Below the pieces are notes generated by a model that was not told the origin of the DNA, did not search any database, and saw only the letters and a program-made list of their open reading frames with translations. Shown in pieces: positions 7,647 through 15,257 of a stretch of 26,768 bases of DNA. How positions within the stretch are numbered: the first letter of the stretch is position 1; each line of letters begins with the position of its first letter. Both the position numbers and the translations under genes were made by a program. Source of the DNA: Berkiella sp050247135. Lineage in GTDB: Bacteria; Pseudomonadota; Gammaproteobacteria; Berkiellales; Berkiellaceae. The stretch covers positions 1-26,768 of the forward strand of contig JBFWUT010000038.1 of NCBI GenBank assembly GCA_050247135.1, given 5' to 3'.

Positions 7647-8837
7647 ATGACTTTTAAACATGTGAAATTTGAAGATTCTCCTATTATGCGTTCTTTAGAG
7701 AAAGTCGCACGCGAGAAGGGATTAGTCAAAGACGAACCAATCGCTAAGACTGCCTCAGCTCCAACTATTGATTTGGCTCCATCCGGTAATTTAATGAGCA
7801 ACGTTCTTAAATTATGTGCCGGTTTACGTGCTTCTGGATTTGACAAATATGCTAGTGAACTAGAGCTAGCTTATTTGAACTACAAGCGCGCTAATACTCT
7901 TTATGAAACTTCTAAAGAGAAGGGTGAAGATTTAGTTGACGAGGCTCATCCAAAGGGCAGTCATAAATTGGAAGGTGTTGACGGCGACGCTGTTATTGAA
8001 ACTATTCTAGACAATCATTTAAAGATGGTTGAGTTAGTTAACAAAAAGCCAACTGGAAAATTAGCGTCTTCTAAAGATGTTATGGGTGCAGTTAAAAAAG
8101 TATTGGCTCAAGATGCACCAAAATTAAGCAGAGAACAAATTGAAAATTATGTTTTGAAGTATATTGTCGAGCGCGCCCGCCAGATTAAAGATACAACCGC
8201 TCGTGCTGCCTTTGATTTAGCATTACAACATTTAGATCAAAAGTCTGGTTTAGTAATGCAAAGTGAAGCTGATGATATGAGAGAGGCTTATCAAAAAGTA
8301 ACAAACACCTGGTATAAAATGGTACCAAATGCTCCAACCGTTTCATTATTGATTGAAATGAATACTGCCTACCAAGAATGTATTAATCAAGCAGATATTG
8401 ATAACTCTCGTATTAAAGGACAAGTTATTCAAGGTTTTAGAGCTGCAATTTCTGCCACACAAGCTTTACAGACTCAATTACAAACGTTTGAAGATAACCC
8501 AACTGTTATTCCAGAAGGAATTCCACAACCACAAGTAGCAAAACCAAAAGATGTATCAGTTAAAGGTCAATTCAATGCTCGTCTTACAGCATTGAATGCT
8601 GAGTTAAAACGTGCTGAAGGCGTTATTGCTAACAAGGTACCTCAACAATATCAAGATAAAGCAAAGGGACACATTGCTAATTGGCGCGCCCAAGCGAAGG
8701 TAGAGTCTGAATATATTAATGATCCAACGACCACTGAAGATCAATTAAATGCTAAGAAAGATGAAATTGGTAAAAGAATTTCTAACCTAGAGGGCTGGCT
8801 AGGAGATTTCAAAACTAACTGGTTAGGTGAGAAGTAA
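7647..8837 (+). CDS. helical modular protein, candidate internal head protein
   Basis: ATG at 7647 follows TTGAGG (7633-7638). The product has 396 residues. The N-terminal helix (PIMRSLEKVAREKG, residues 12-25) matches those of neighbours, especially the 12985 product, where EKGL also recurs. A helical module lies at about 52-82 (LKLCAGLRASGFDKYA). An EAHPKGSHKLEG block near 99-110 parallels EAAHPESAVV in the 12985 product. The remainder is long helices, with LNAELKRAEGVIANK near the end suggesting coiled coil. No membrane segment or catalytic signature is seen. I do not recognise a named family. Shared modules with other genes of the cluster suggest a common location, probably inside the capsid. 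Confidence 0.75.
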   Translation: MTFKHVKFEDSPIMRSLEKVAREKGLVKDEPIAKTASAPTIDLAPSGNLMSNVLKLCAGLRASGFDKYASELELAYLNYKRANTLYETSKEKGEDLVDEAHPKGSHKLEGVDGDAVIETILDNHLKMVELVNKKPTGKLASSKDVMGAVKKVLAQDAPKLSREQIENYVLKYIVERARQIKDTTARAAFDLALQHLDQKSGLVMQSEADDMREAYQKVTNTWYKMVPNAPTVSLLIEMNTAYQECINQADIDNSRIKGQVIQGFRAAISATQALQTQLQTFEDNPTVIPEGIPQPQVAKPKDVSVKGQFNARLTALNAELKRAEGVIANKVPQQYQDKAKGHIANWRAQAKVESEYINDPTTTEDQLNAKKDEIGKRISNLEGWLGDFKTNWLGEK

Positions 8838-8838
8838 T

Positions 8839-10155
8839 ATGTCATCCAAAAATAAACGACTAGTTGATATGATTAAAAAGATGGCACAGGGTGCTGGACC
8901 TCCACCTTATGCTACTCCTGCGCCAACTCCTCCAGCGCAAACAGGTGGTCAGCAATCCCCCATTGATTTAAAAAAATTGCCACCAGGTCTTATGGGAGGC
9001 ACCAATTTATTCAATCTAATGGACAAATTGAAAGCACAGCCTGCAACACCATCAACTCCGGGTGGAGCGGGCGCACCACCATGGCAACAACCAGGCGGAA
9101 ATGTTCCGCGTCAAACTGGACATTATGCTCCTGGTAATTCTTCTATTAGAGAAATGCAAAAAGCAATACAGGAGTTTGCAACAGAAGCTGTTAAATATAG
9201 GACAACACCTAAAAGAGAAGGTAATAAAGTTATAAACGTTATCAATCCCGATGATAAAAGAAGAGACTTTAATGATTTCTTAACAGAGCAATTTTCCGCT
9301 AGTGCTGATATTCATGGTGAAGAGTATAGTCCAAATGCAGCAGATACAACTAGAGAGTCTAAGTCTCCAACTGATTTAGTACAGTTAAGTAATGTAATTG
9401 ATGGTCTTCAAAGAATTGGTCCGGGCAGCCGTGAAGGAATGGCTGATGGTGTATGGGATTTTAGAACAAATAATGCCGTTAGAAACGTTGCTGCATTAGC
9501 TGCCGCTATGGTTGCTGCCAATGAAGCATTAGGTGGTACTGCACCAAATGATAAGAGAGTTTTTAGAAGAGCAGATTTGCAAAAATTACAACAAGCCATA
9601 CCAAAAGAAGCCGATCCAATGAAGGCTAAAGTTCCACAAGCACAATTAGCAGAGAAAGCAAAAGAGATTACTCCGCTTATTGAGAAGCTAACTGAGTTTT
9701 ATAAATATTACTCTAAAACCATTGTAGAACATCCGGCATACACTAGATACATCAAAGGAGACGTTCCACTATTTAATGTTAAGCCTGGCGGTGGTGATCC
9801 TGCAAAACTAGATGATAATCAAAAACAATTACTCAATCAAAAGGGACAAGAATTAACTTTAACAAATCTTACTTTGCCTAATAGAGAAGGTAAGAATGTT
9901 AATTTAAATGGTCAAGTAGCACTTAACTATTTACAAACCAGAAAAGGGCTTCTTCAATTAATGGTTGATAAACTAGGTTATAAAGAAAGCGAAGTAGCTA
10001 CCAATGGACCATTGTTAGTTAAAACTGTTCAAAACATGTTAACTCAAGTTAATGATTTCTTATCAAAGAATCGTCCAATTCCAGTTGCAGCTAAACCTCA
10101 ACTTGAACCGCTTCCTGCTCAAGTACAACGTCCAAAACAAAATCCAATAGTTTAA
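8839..10155 (+). CDS. hypothetical virion protein with Pro-rich N-terminus
   Basis: The start is set at ATG 8839, one base after the upstream TAA (8835-8837) and behind AGGTGAG (8825-8831); the in-frame GTG at 8827 would overlap the previous gene and has no better signal. The 438-residue protein opens with a short helix (RLVDMIKKMAQGAG, residues 7-20), followed by a Pro/Gly/Gln-rich linker to about residue 100. Helical domains follow. DGVWDFRTNNAV (203-214) faintly recalls the DG-x-W/F-x-x-x-T-x-x-A pattern of peptidoglycan-binding repeats, but the rest of that domain is not evident. The C-terminus is Pro/Gln-rich. Tight coupling with both neighbours suggests one operon. Function unknown. Confidence 0.7.
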   Translation: MSSKNKRLVDMIKKMAQGAGPPPYATPAPTPPAQTGGQQSPIDLKKLPPGLMGGTNLFNLMDKLKAQPATPSTPGGAGAPPWQQPGGNVPRQTGHYAPGNSSIREMQKAIQEFATEAVKYRTTPKREGNKVINVINPDDKRRDFNDFLTEQFSASADIHGEEYSPNAADTTRESKSPTDLVQLSNVIDGLQRIGPGSREGMADGVWDFRTNNAVRNVAALAAAMVAANEALGGTAPNDKRVFRRADLQKLQQAIPKEADPMKAKVPQAQLAEKAKEITPLIEKLTEFYKYYSKTIVEHPAYTRYIKGDVPLFNVKPGGGDPAKLDDNQKQLLNQKGQELTLTNLTLPNREGKNVNLNGQVALNYLQTRKGLLQLMVDKLGYKESEVATNGPLLVKTVQNMLTQVNDFLSKNRPIPVAAKPQLEPLPAQVQRPKQNPIV

Positions 10156-10164
10156 AGGTAACCT

Positions 10165-11868
10165 ATGTCTTTCATTTATGACAATAACAAATTAATTGAA
10201 TCGCTGGTCGAGGCAGCCCAGAAGGATTTAAATAAATTTGGACAACAGAAGAGGCAACTTGATACCTCAGATCCGTGGGCAGATAATAAAGCAGCGGTTC
10301 CTACATATGAAATTGCTCAAAAACTACTTTTTAATTTACAAAGAGATTTAGGTGATGCTACAGCTCCTGCCGCTGGCGCCCCAATTGGAATTGAAGGAGC
10401 CGATCCAAACAAACCACAGACTGTTCCAACCGCTTTACCAAAAGACCTAAGAACATTGGGCGACTTTTTACAATGGGCAGCGGCTAATAAAATTACTTGG
10501 GAAGGCAAAAGATTTGCTTGGACACCAGAAGAAGTAGAAGCCAAAAGAGATCAGCCAGATGACCCAACTCAGAAAGCTTGGGAATTTACCTCTATGCGTT
10601 CTAATAGAGATGATAGAAGAGTAGATCGAAAGCCTGAAACAGTTCCAGCATATGCAGATAAAGACGGTCTTATTTCTTATCTTTCTTATTTGAGAGATAG
10701 TGAAGATGCCAAAACAAACAGAGTTCTTGCATTTATGCTTGCAACTTTAATTGGTGAAGCTAATTCTTATTTGAGAGTGGCTGGAGAAAAAACTATTGAT
10801 ACTCGTCATAAACCGGGTGCTAAAGTTGATATTGACCCAGAAACCATTGTAGATGTAATTCCAAATCCTATGTCATTAGACCAATGGAATGCTGGCGTTG
10901 ATGAACATCCATTTCAAACTAATCGTGATGTAGCAAATCAATTGAGAGTTAAAGACCTTCTTGATCAAGGAAGATTTCAAGCTTGGTTTAGAAATAGGAA
11001 TGTTAAAGTAAAAGTTCCAGTACAGCCAGTTAAAGGGCAGCAACCAAATCAACAGCAGCAAATGCAAGAAAAAGTTATATCTGCTACTGCTTCAGATGGA
11101 GATCCATGTTTAGCTATTCATATTCTTTATAAGAGAGCTAATTATCTACGCTCTGTCGCTGTAGGTGATGATGCTACTGTACCTAATTACAGCAAAGCCG
11201 CAGCCCTATATTTGCAACAGGTAACTGCCTTTGGCAAAAATTATAATGGTGCTGATGGAAAACCATGTGCTGTAATAACTCCAGGCACTTCAACTACCAC
11301 TCCAACTCAGCCTGGTCAATCTAGTCAATCTGGTCAAAATCAAACATCTAAAGCTCTTCTGAATAATATTGTTAATTTATTGCCACTAAGAAGAGATATG
11401 ATTGATTTTATGGCTATTGAAAACTTTTTCAAATCATATGAAAAATTACTATCTGTCGATGAAAGCCCAAGATATAATGCTTTGGCACAAGCTATGCATA
11501 ATGCAAGACAAGCAATGGCTAATGCAGCCGCACAAACTGTGCGTTCTGATCAACAATATCGTATGACTAATGATTTGAATCATTGGAAGCGACTAATTCA
11601 AAAACAAGAAAAAATGACCGGCAGACAAGATGAATTAGGAACTTTTGTTGCTTTAACCGATTGGTTACAAGATGTAATTGAAGGGGTAGCGTATGTTATT
11701 CAAGATATACAAGTATCACATAAACAACATCTTGATGCTACACAAGCTGCTCAAGTTGCCGCACAAGTTGGATTAGGTCCAGGCAGTTCATCTATATATG
11801 GAGAAAATTCTTATTTATTGAGCGAAATTAAACGTCAAGCTCAAGCTCTAGCCCAAGGAAGACGATAA
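10165..11868 (+). CDS. hypothetical virion protein, 567 aa
   Basis: ATG at 10165 follows AAAGGTAA (10154-10161), nine bases after the preceding stop. The N-terminal helix (KLIESLVEAAQKDL, residues 9-22) fits the pattern shared by the cluster. Residues ~90-120 include a DLRTLGDFLQWAA helix and a WEGKRFAW stretch. Two low-complexity linkers split the chain: a Gln-rich one near residue 292 and a Ser/Thr/Gln/Pro-rich one near 375-395. The rest is helical. No enzyme motif, signal peptide or membrane segment is visible. The stop overlaps the next start by one base (TAATG), so translation of the two is probably coupled and the products may act together. Family not recognised. Confidence 0.7.
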   Translation: MSFIYDNNKLIESLVEAAQKDLNKFGQQKRQLDTSDPWADNKAAVPTYEIAQKLLFNLQRDLGDATAPAAGAPIGIEGADPNKPQTVPTALPKDLRTLGDFLQWAAANKITWEGKRFAWTPEEVEAKRDQPDDPTQKAWEFTSMRSNRDDRRVDRKPETVPAYADKDGLISYLSYLRDSEDAKTNRVLAFMLATLIGEANSYLRVAGEKTIDTRHKPGAKVDIDPETIVDVIPNPMSLDQWNAGVDEHPFQTNRDVANQLRVKDLLDQGRFQAWFRNRNVKVKVPVQPVKGQQPNQQQQMQEKVISATASDGDPCLAIHILYKRANYLRSVAVGDDATVPNYSKAAALYLQQVTAFGKNYNGADGKPCAVITPGTSTTTPTQPGQSSQSGQNQTSKALLNNIVNLLPLRRDMIDFMAIENFFKSYEKLLSVDESPRYNALAQAMHNARQAMANAAAQTVRSDQQYRMTNDLNHWKRLIQKQEKMTGRQDELGTFVALTDWLQDVIEGVAYVIQDIQVSHKQHLDATQAAQVAAQVGLGPGSSSIYGENSYLLSEIKRQAQALAQGRR

Positions 11869-12938
11869 TGGCTAACCAAGATGTGTCATTTTATGTAGAC
11901 TGTATGATTATCGAGGCGTTTTCTGATGATGTTAAATTATCTAAAACTGCTGAAGGGGATAGTCTTATCATGTCTTTGCTTGGAAAAGTCAAAGATTATG
12001 TAATGGCACATATTGATCATAGCAATAAAGCAGAAAGTATAATTAATATTCTAGGTCCGGGCGTTATTGCAATGACACTTCGTGCAATGGGTCTAGGCTG
12101 GGTTGGTATGCTTATTAGTTTTGCTTTAAAAATGTTTGGTATCGAAATTGGACCAATCGTAACATCTATTTGGGACAAATTAAAATCTTCTATTACTGGA
12201 GATAAACAAACTACTCCGGCACAAATTGACAGCGCTGTTTCTAGTGCTGTTCAAGAAAATGTAAAGCCAGCCACGGCAGAAGAAGCTCAACAATATTTGG
12301 AGTCTCGTAACTATAACCGAGAATTAAAAGACGCCAGGTTTATTAAACTTGCTCTAATAGAATATGAACGCCAGAGCTTATCCTTAACTAAAGAAGCAAA
12401 AGGAATTACAGATTTTTTGCCAGGATTTAATTCCAGAAAATCTGCAACCGCTAGTATTTTATCTAGAGTGTTAAGCTGGATTTTTAAAGTCGCTCTTGCT
12501 TCGGCGGGGCTTATGGTAATGACTGATTTCTTTAAAAAGATGATTGGTCAACCAAATGCTCTTGATGGCAATTTAAAGGATAATAAACCAGTCGGATCAT
12601 CTTCATCTTCGTTTTCTACTTCTAAACAAACTAAATTCCCATTAAATCCATCCTATGATAATAGAACGTATAGTGATATTTGGCAAATTCCAATTAGGAA
12701 TACACCAAGTGATATTGAGAATTTATTAGTGGGATTTGCTAAAGAAGTGTATCAAGGTGTAGGTAATTTTGAATCAGAGATGCGTTCATCTCCCGAATTT
12801 CAAGAAGTAAAAAATCAAATAGTTCAATATAATATTGCATCACCTGGCGACAATATTACTTTTATGCCTAAAGGATTTACTAGTAAGAAACAAGTAGTAG
12901 ATCTATTTATTGATGATGTTGCCCAGAAAGCCCCATAA
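11868..12938 (+). CDS. predicted membrane-interacting virion protein
   Basis: Its ATG overlaps the stop of the upstream gene (TAATG, 11866-11870), indicating translational coupling. The 356-residue product has two strongly hydrophobic stretches: about 58-90 (IINILGPGVIAMTLRAMG, then WVGMLISFALKMFG) and about 196-219 (ILSRVLSWIFKVALASAG). Between and after them the chain is polar and Ser/Gln-rich. There is no classical signal peptide. In a phage structural cluster, such segments would suit an ejected protein that inserts in the host membrane or a tape-measure-like or pilot protein; a holin is less likely given the length and context. Family not recognised. Confidence 0.65.
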   Translation: MANQDVSFYVDCMIIEAFSDDVKLSKTAEGDSLIMSLLGKVKDYVMAHIDHSNKAESIINILGPGVIAMTLRAMGLGWVGMLISFALKMFGIEIGPIVTSIWDKLKSSITGDKQTTPAQIDSAVSSAVQENVKPATAEEAQQYLESRNYNRELKDARFIKLALIEYERQSLSLTKEAKGITDFLPGFNSRKSATASILSRVLSWIFKVALASAGLMVMTDFFKKMIGQPNALDGNLKDNKPVGSSSSSFSTSKQTKFPLNPSYDNRTYSDIWQIPIRNTPSDIENLLVGFAKEVYQGVGNFESEMRSSPEFQEVKNQIVQYNIASPGDNITFMPKGFTSKKQVVDLFIDDVAQKAP

Positions 12939-12984
12939 TGTGATGCATATAGAAACATATGTATATACTATCTAGAGAGCCACA

Positions 12985-14208
12985 ATGAGAAAAAGCGATA
13001 TTTTTGATAGCTTTGTTAAAATAGCACAAGAGAAGGGACTGATCTCTAATGATTCAGAGCCTGCACGCAAAGCTTTAGAAAAAACCCGTAGTGCTAGTAC
13101 TTTGAGCGCTGAAGATATTGCTAAACTTTATGGTATTAAGCCAGATAGCGATATTAAGTATACTAGAAATATTATGGAAGCCGCTCATCCAGAGTCTGCT
13201 GTTGTTTCTCCTGCCTACGATAGATTAAATGGTTTAGTTGAAAACAATAACGAGCGCCAAAACATTATTTTAAACATTCTTGACGATGCGCCTCGTGGTG
13301 ATGGTACAGTTCGTAAATTGGCAGAGAAAGAATTAGTTCTTTCATTAGTTCGTATTGCTAATGATTTAGATACGCATGGTCGTGAAGATTTGCGTGCTTT
13401 AGCAGATGTTTGTTTAGAGCAAACCTGTAAAAAAAAAGTCTTTAAAAAGGAAGCGCTAGCTCCTTTAGCTATTGTTGGCATTGTTGCTGCCATATTAGGT
13501 GGTATTTACGCACACCAACATTTACCTAATGTTAGTGAAGGTTTACTGCGCGACTATGATACGCTCAATAATGCTCTTAATAAGTTTTTAAATAGCAAAA
13601 TTGAGTGGTATGGTGTAGGACATCAGTTTGACGAAGAGATTAAAGCAGATGTTAAGGGAATTCAAGACCGAGCCAATAAGTTTATGACAATGTTCAAGCG
13701 CTATGAATCTATAATTCGTAGTATTGAAAAACCACAAGATGGCAGTGAATTATTAAATCAGGCTGAAGATCCAAGGGCTGCCGAAAGAGCCGAAGCTCTT
13801 AATAATCTAACGGCATTAGTTAGAGATATGTCCGCTTATCTTAATAAAGAGAAAGAAAATCTTTCTAATTCTTTTTATAAGACACGTCATACCACTGATA
13901 GAGGCGCCGTTACTTCTTTATTAGAATATTTACATTTGCAAGGTGGAAATACTTCATTAACTGCGGATGTTTTTCAAGATATCGTTAATGCACTTAATAC
14001 ATTCCAATCTTCTGTAGATGAAGCTGTAAAAGTACTCAATACTAGCAAAAAGATTGAAGAAAAAGTTAAAAACGATGAAGGTCTAAGACAAGCCGCTGAA
14101 AGTAAGTCTGCTCCAAGCAATGTTCCTAGTACGCCAGCAGAAAAGACTGAAGAAGAGACTGATATTGAAGACCTAGAAAAAGCTCTTTCTGGTCAAGGAA
14201 TAAGATAA
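12985..14208 (+). CDS. modular helical protein with one membrane-like segment
   Basis: ATG at 12985 lies behind a modest AGAGAG (12974-12979). The 407-residue product starts with a helix (DIFDSFVKIAQEKG, residues 5-18) that closely resembles the 7647 N-terminus. Next come an EAAHPESAVV block (66-75), a helical module at about 118-148 (LVRIANDLDTHGRE) and a single hydrophobic segment (residues 157-176, ending LGGIY). A long helical, probably coiled-coil, region and an acidic tail follow. It shares two blocks with the 7647 product in the opposite order, pointing to module shuffling. A candidate internal head or ejected protein by context. No enzyme motif is seen. Confidence 0.7.
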   Translation: MRKSDIFDSFVKIAQEKGLISNDSEPARKALEKTRSASTLSAEDIAKLYGIKPDSDIKYTRNIMEAAHPESAVVSPAYDRLNGLVENNNERQNIILNILDDAPRGDGTVRKLAEKELVLSLVRIANDLDTHGREDLRALADVCLEQTCKKKVFKKEALAPLAIVGIVAAILGGIYAHQHLPNVSEGLLRDYDTLNNALNKFLNSKIEWYGVGHQFDEEIKADVKGIQDRANKFMTMFKRYESIIRSIEKPQDGSELLNQAEDPRAAERAEALNNLTALVRDMSAYLNKEKENLSNSFYKTRHTTDRGAVTSLLEYLHLQGGNTSLTADVFQDIVNALNTFQSSVDEAVKVLNTSKKIEEKVKNDEGLRQAAESKSAPSNVPSTPAEKTEEETDIEDLEKALSGQGIR

Positions 14209-14230
14209 ATATAGGCATAAGGCTATATTT
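14207..14230 (+). terminator. weak AT-rich hairpin after the 12985 gene
   Basis: AAATATAG (14207-14214) and CTATATTT (14223-14230) form an 8-bp stem with an 8-base loop directly at the stop codon. There are few G/C pairs and no long U run, so it may be only a weak terminator or an mRNA end. Confidence 0.3.
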
Positions 14231-14237
14231 TAGTAAT

Positions 14238-14283
14238 ATTACATATTTTCTTGGAAAAATATACTAATAAGAAAATATGTAAT
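14238..14283. repeat. perfect 15-bp inverted repeat upstream of the decoration gene
   Basis: ATTACATATTTTCTT (14238-14252) and its exact reverse complement (14269-14283) flank a 16-base AT-rich spacer. No U run follows, so a terminator is unlikely. The right arm lies inside the promoter-like box also found before the capsid gene. It may be an operator or an activator site. Confidence 0.7.
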
Positions 14284-14285
14284 CA
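14262..14285 (+). promoter_or_regulatory. promoter-like box, copy 1
   Basis: A 24-base stretch matching 21 of 24 positions with one before the capsid gene. It contains TAATAA, then AAAATATGTAATCA identical in both copies. The box ends 67 bases before the decoration-protein ATG. Placement ahead of two strongly terminated, codon-biased genes suggests a late promoter; it is not a clear sigma-70 consensus. Confidence 0.55.
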
Positions 14286-14314
14286 GATTTGTAAGTTCAA
14301 GGTGTAAGTTACCG

Positions 14315-14328
14315 TGCCTTTAAAGGCA
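14315..14328. repeat. 14-bp palindrome in the 5' leader
   Basis: TGCCTTTAAAGGCA is a perfect palindrome, 24 bases before the decoration-protein start. It may be a protein-binding site or an RNA dimer/hairpin element; a hairpin would need to open some central pairs. Confidence 0.4.
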
Positions 14329-14352
14329 TTCAAAGATTAACAGGATAATAAA

Positions 14353-15033
14353 ATGGCTTTAAAACTATTACAACCAGGCGTTCAGCCACTAGGTCAATTC
14401 GACGGTCTTGACACCGACTTTTTAACCCTAAAGGGTGGAGAAATTGTTACCTTTGGCTCTGTTGTTGCTACTTCTGCTACCGATAAGGCAGCCAAAGATT
14501 CTTTTGACGGATATGTCACCCCAAACCTAAGAGCAGTTGTCAAGAAGCCAACTGCTGGTACTGCTCGTCCTCTAATGTTAGCTGACGAAGGTATCACTGG
14601 ATACGGAACCCTATTCGGTTCTGTTGTTGGTGGAACTGTAGGTCAAGTCACCACTGGCGGTGCGGTTCTAGGACCTCACACTGCAACTGGTTCTGGCAAA
14701 GTAACTTGCTGGGATAAACCAGGTCTATACGCTGTATCTCTAGATGCAGTTGATACTACTGCCGCTTCTGGATTAGTCCCAACTAACCCAACTCTAGCAG
14801 CAGGTGCAGCTGTAACCTTCGGTGTTGGCGGTCTATTAACTCCAGACGGCTCTGCATATGACACCCTATCTGCTCCAAACGTAGCAACCTTCGTTCAATT
14901 CGAGACCAACGGATCTCTAGTAACTACTCCTAACAGCTTAGTTGCTACCTTGAACCCACCTGACGGCGCATCTTCTTCTCCAACCAGAAGCTATGCATTC
15001 GCAGTCATCGCGTTCAATCCACCAGGATCCTAA
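14353..15033 (+). CDS. probable capsid decoration or head surface protein
   Basis: ATG at 14353 follows CAGGA (14341-14345). The 226-residue product is almost cysteine-free, rich in Gly, Ala, Thr, Val and Pro, and looks like an all-beta protein. It begins MALKLLQPGVQPLGQFDGLD and has a central GTLFGSVVGGTVGQVTTGG stretch. It lies directly before the major capsid gene. It has its own promoter-like box and strong terminator, and its codon choice (CTA, ACC, GTT, CCA) is as restricted as in the capsid gene, so it is probably made in large amounts. These traits fit a decoration or auxiliary capsid protein. A tail tube protein would be the main alternative, since it also is abundant and beta-rich; I have no decisive motif. 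Confidence 0.65.
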   Translation: MALKLLQPGVQPLGQFDGLDTDFLTLKGGEIVTFGSVVATSATDKAAKDSFDGYVTPNLRAVVKKPTAGTARPLMLADEGITGYGTLFGSVVGGTVGQVTTGGAVLGPHTATGSGKVTCWDKPGLYAVSLDAVDTTAASGLVPTNPTLAAGAAVTFGVGGLLTPDGSAYDTLSAPNVATFVQFETNGSLVTTPNSLVATLNPPDGASSSPTRSYAFAVIAFNPPGS

Positions 15034-15060
15034 TAGCTGAATAACTGATTAAGTTCTGAA

Positions 15061-15095
15061 AAGAGCTGGGGTAAAACCCAGCTCTTTTTGTTTTT
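15061..15095 (+). terminator. strong intrinsic terminator after the decoration gene
   Basis: AAGAGCTGGG (15061-15070) pairs perfectly with CCCAGCTCTT (15077-15086) around a 6-base loop and is followed by TTTGTTTTT. It lies 28 bases after the stop. Confidence 0.93.
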
Positions 15096-15127
15096 ATTTA
15101 TTAATTGTCGATTTTTGTGTTTAAATC

Positions 15128-15151
15128 TGGTAATAATAAAATATGTAATCA
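15128..15151 (+). promoter_or_regulatory. promoter-like box, copy 2 (capsid gene)
   Basis: It shares AAAATATGTAATCA and the preceding TAATAA with the box at 14262. It ends 106 bases before the capsid ATG, just after the previous terminator, which is where a dedicated capsid promoter is needed. Confidence 0.55.
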
Positions 15152-15176
15152 ACGAGTCTAGTAAAATAGGCTGTTT

Positions 15177-15193
15177 AAGAGGTAAAACCTCTT
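15177..15193 (+). promoter_or_regulatory. hairpin in the capsid mRNA leader
   Basis: AAGAGG (15177-15182) and CCTCTT (15188-15193) form a 6-bp stem with loop TAAAA. It would lie near the 5' end of the capsid mRNA and could stabilise it; a weak terminator is possible but the following bases are only moderately U-rich. Confidence 0.4.
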
Positions 15194-15257
15194 TATTCTT
15201 TAAGTAAACTTTATCAAGCTGGTAAGACTGGCAAACAATCCAATTTGGAGATCATTT

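Noticed and set aside
8827..8838. GTG at 8827 as the start of the 8839 gene
   Set aside because: It would overlap the previous gene without a better ribosome binding site; ATG 8839 has AGGTGAG.
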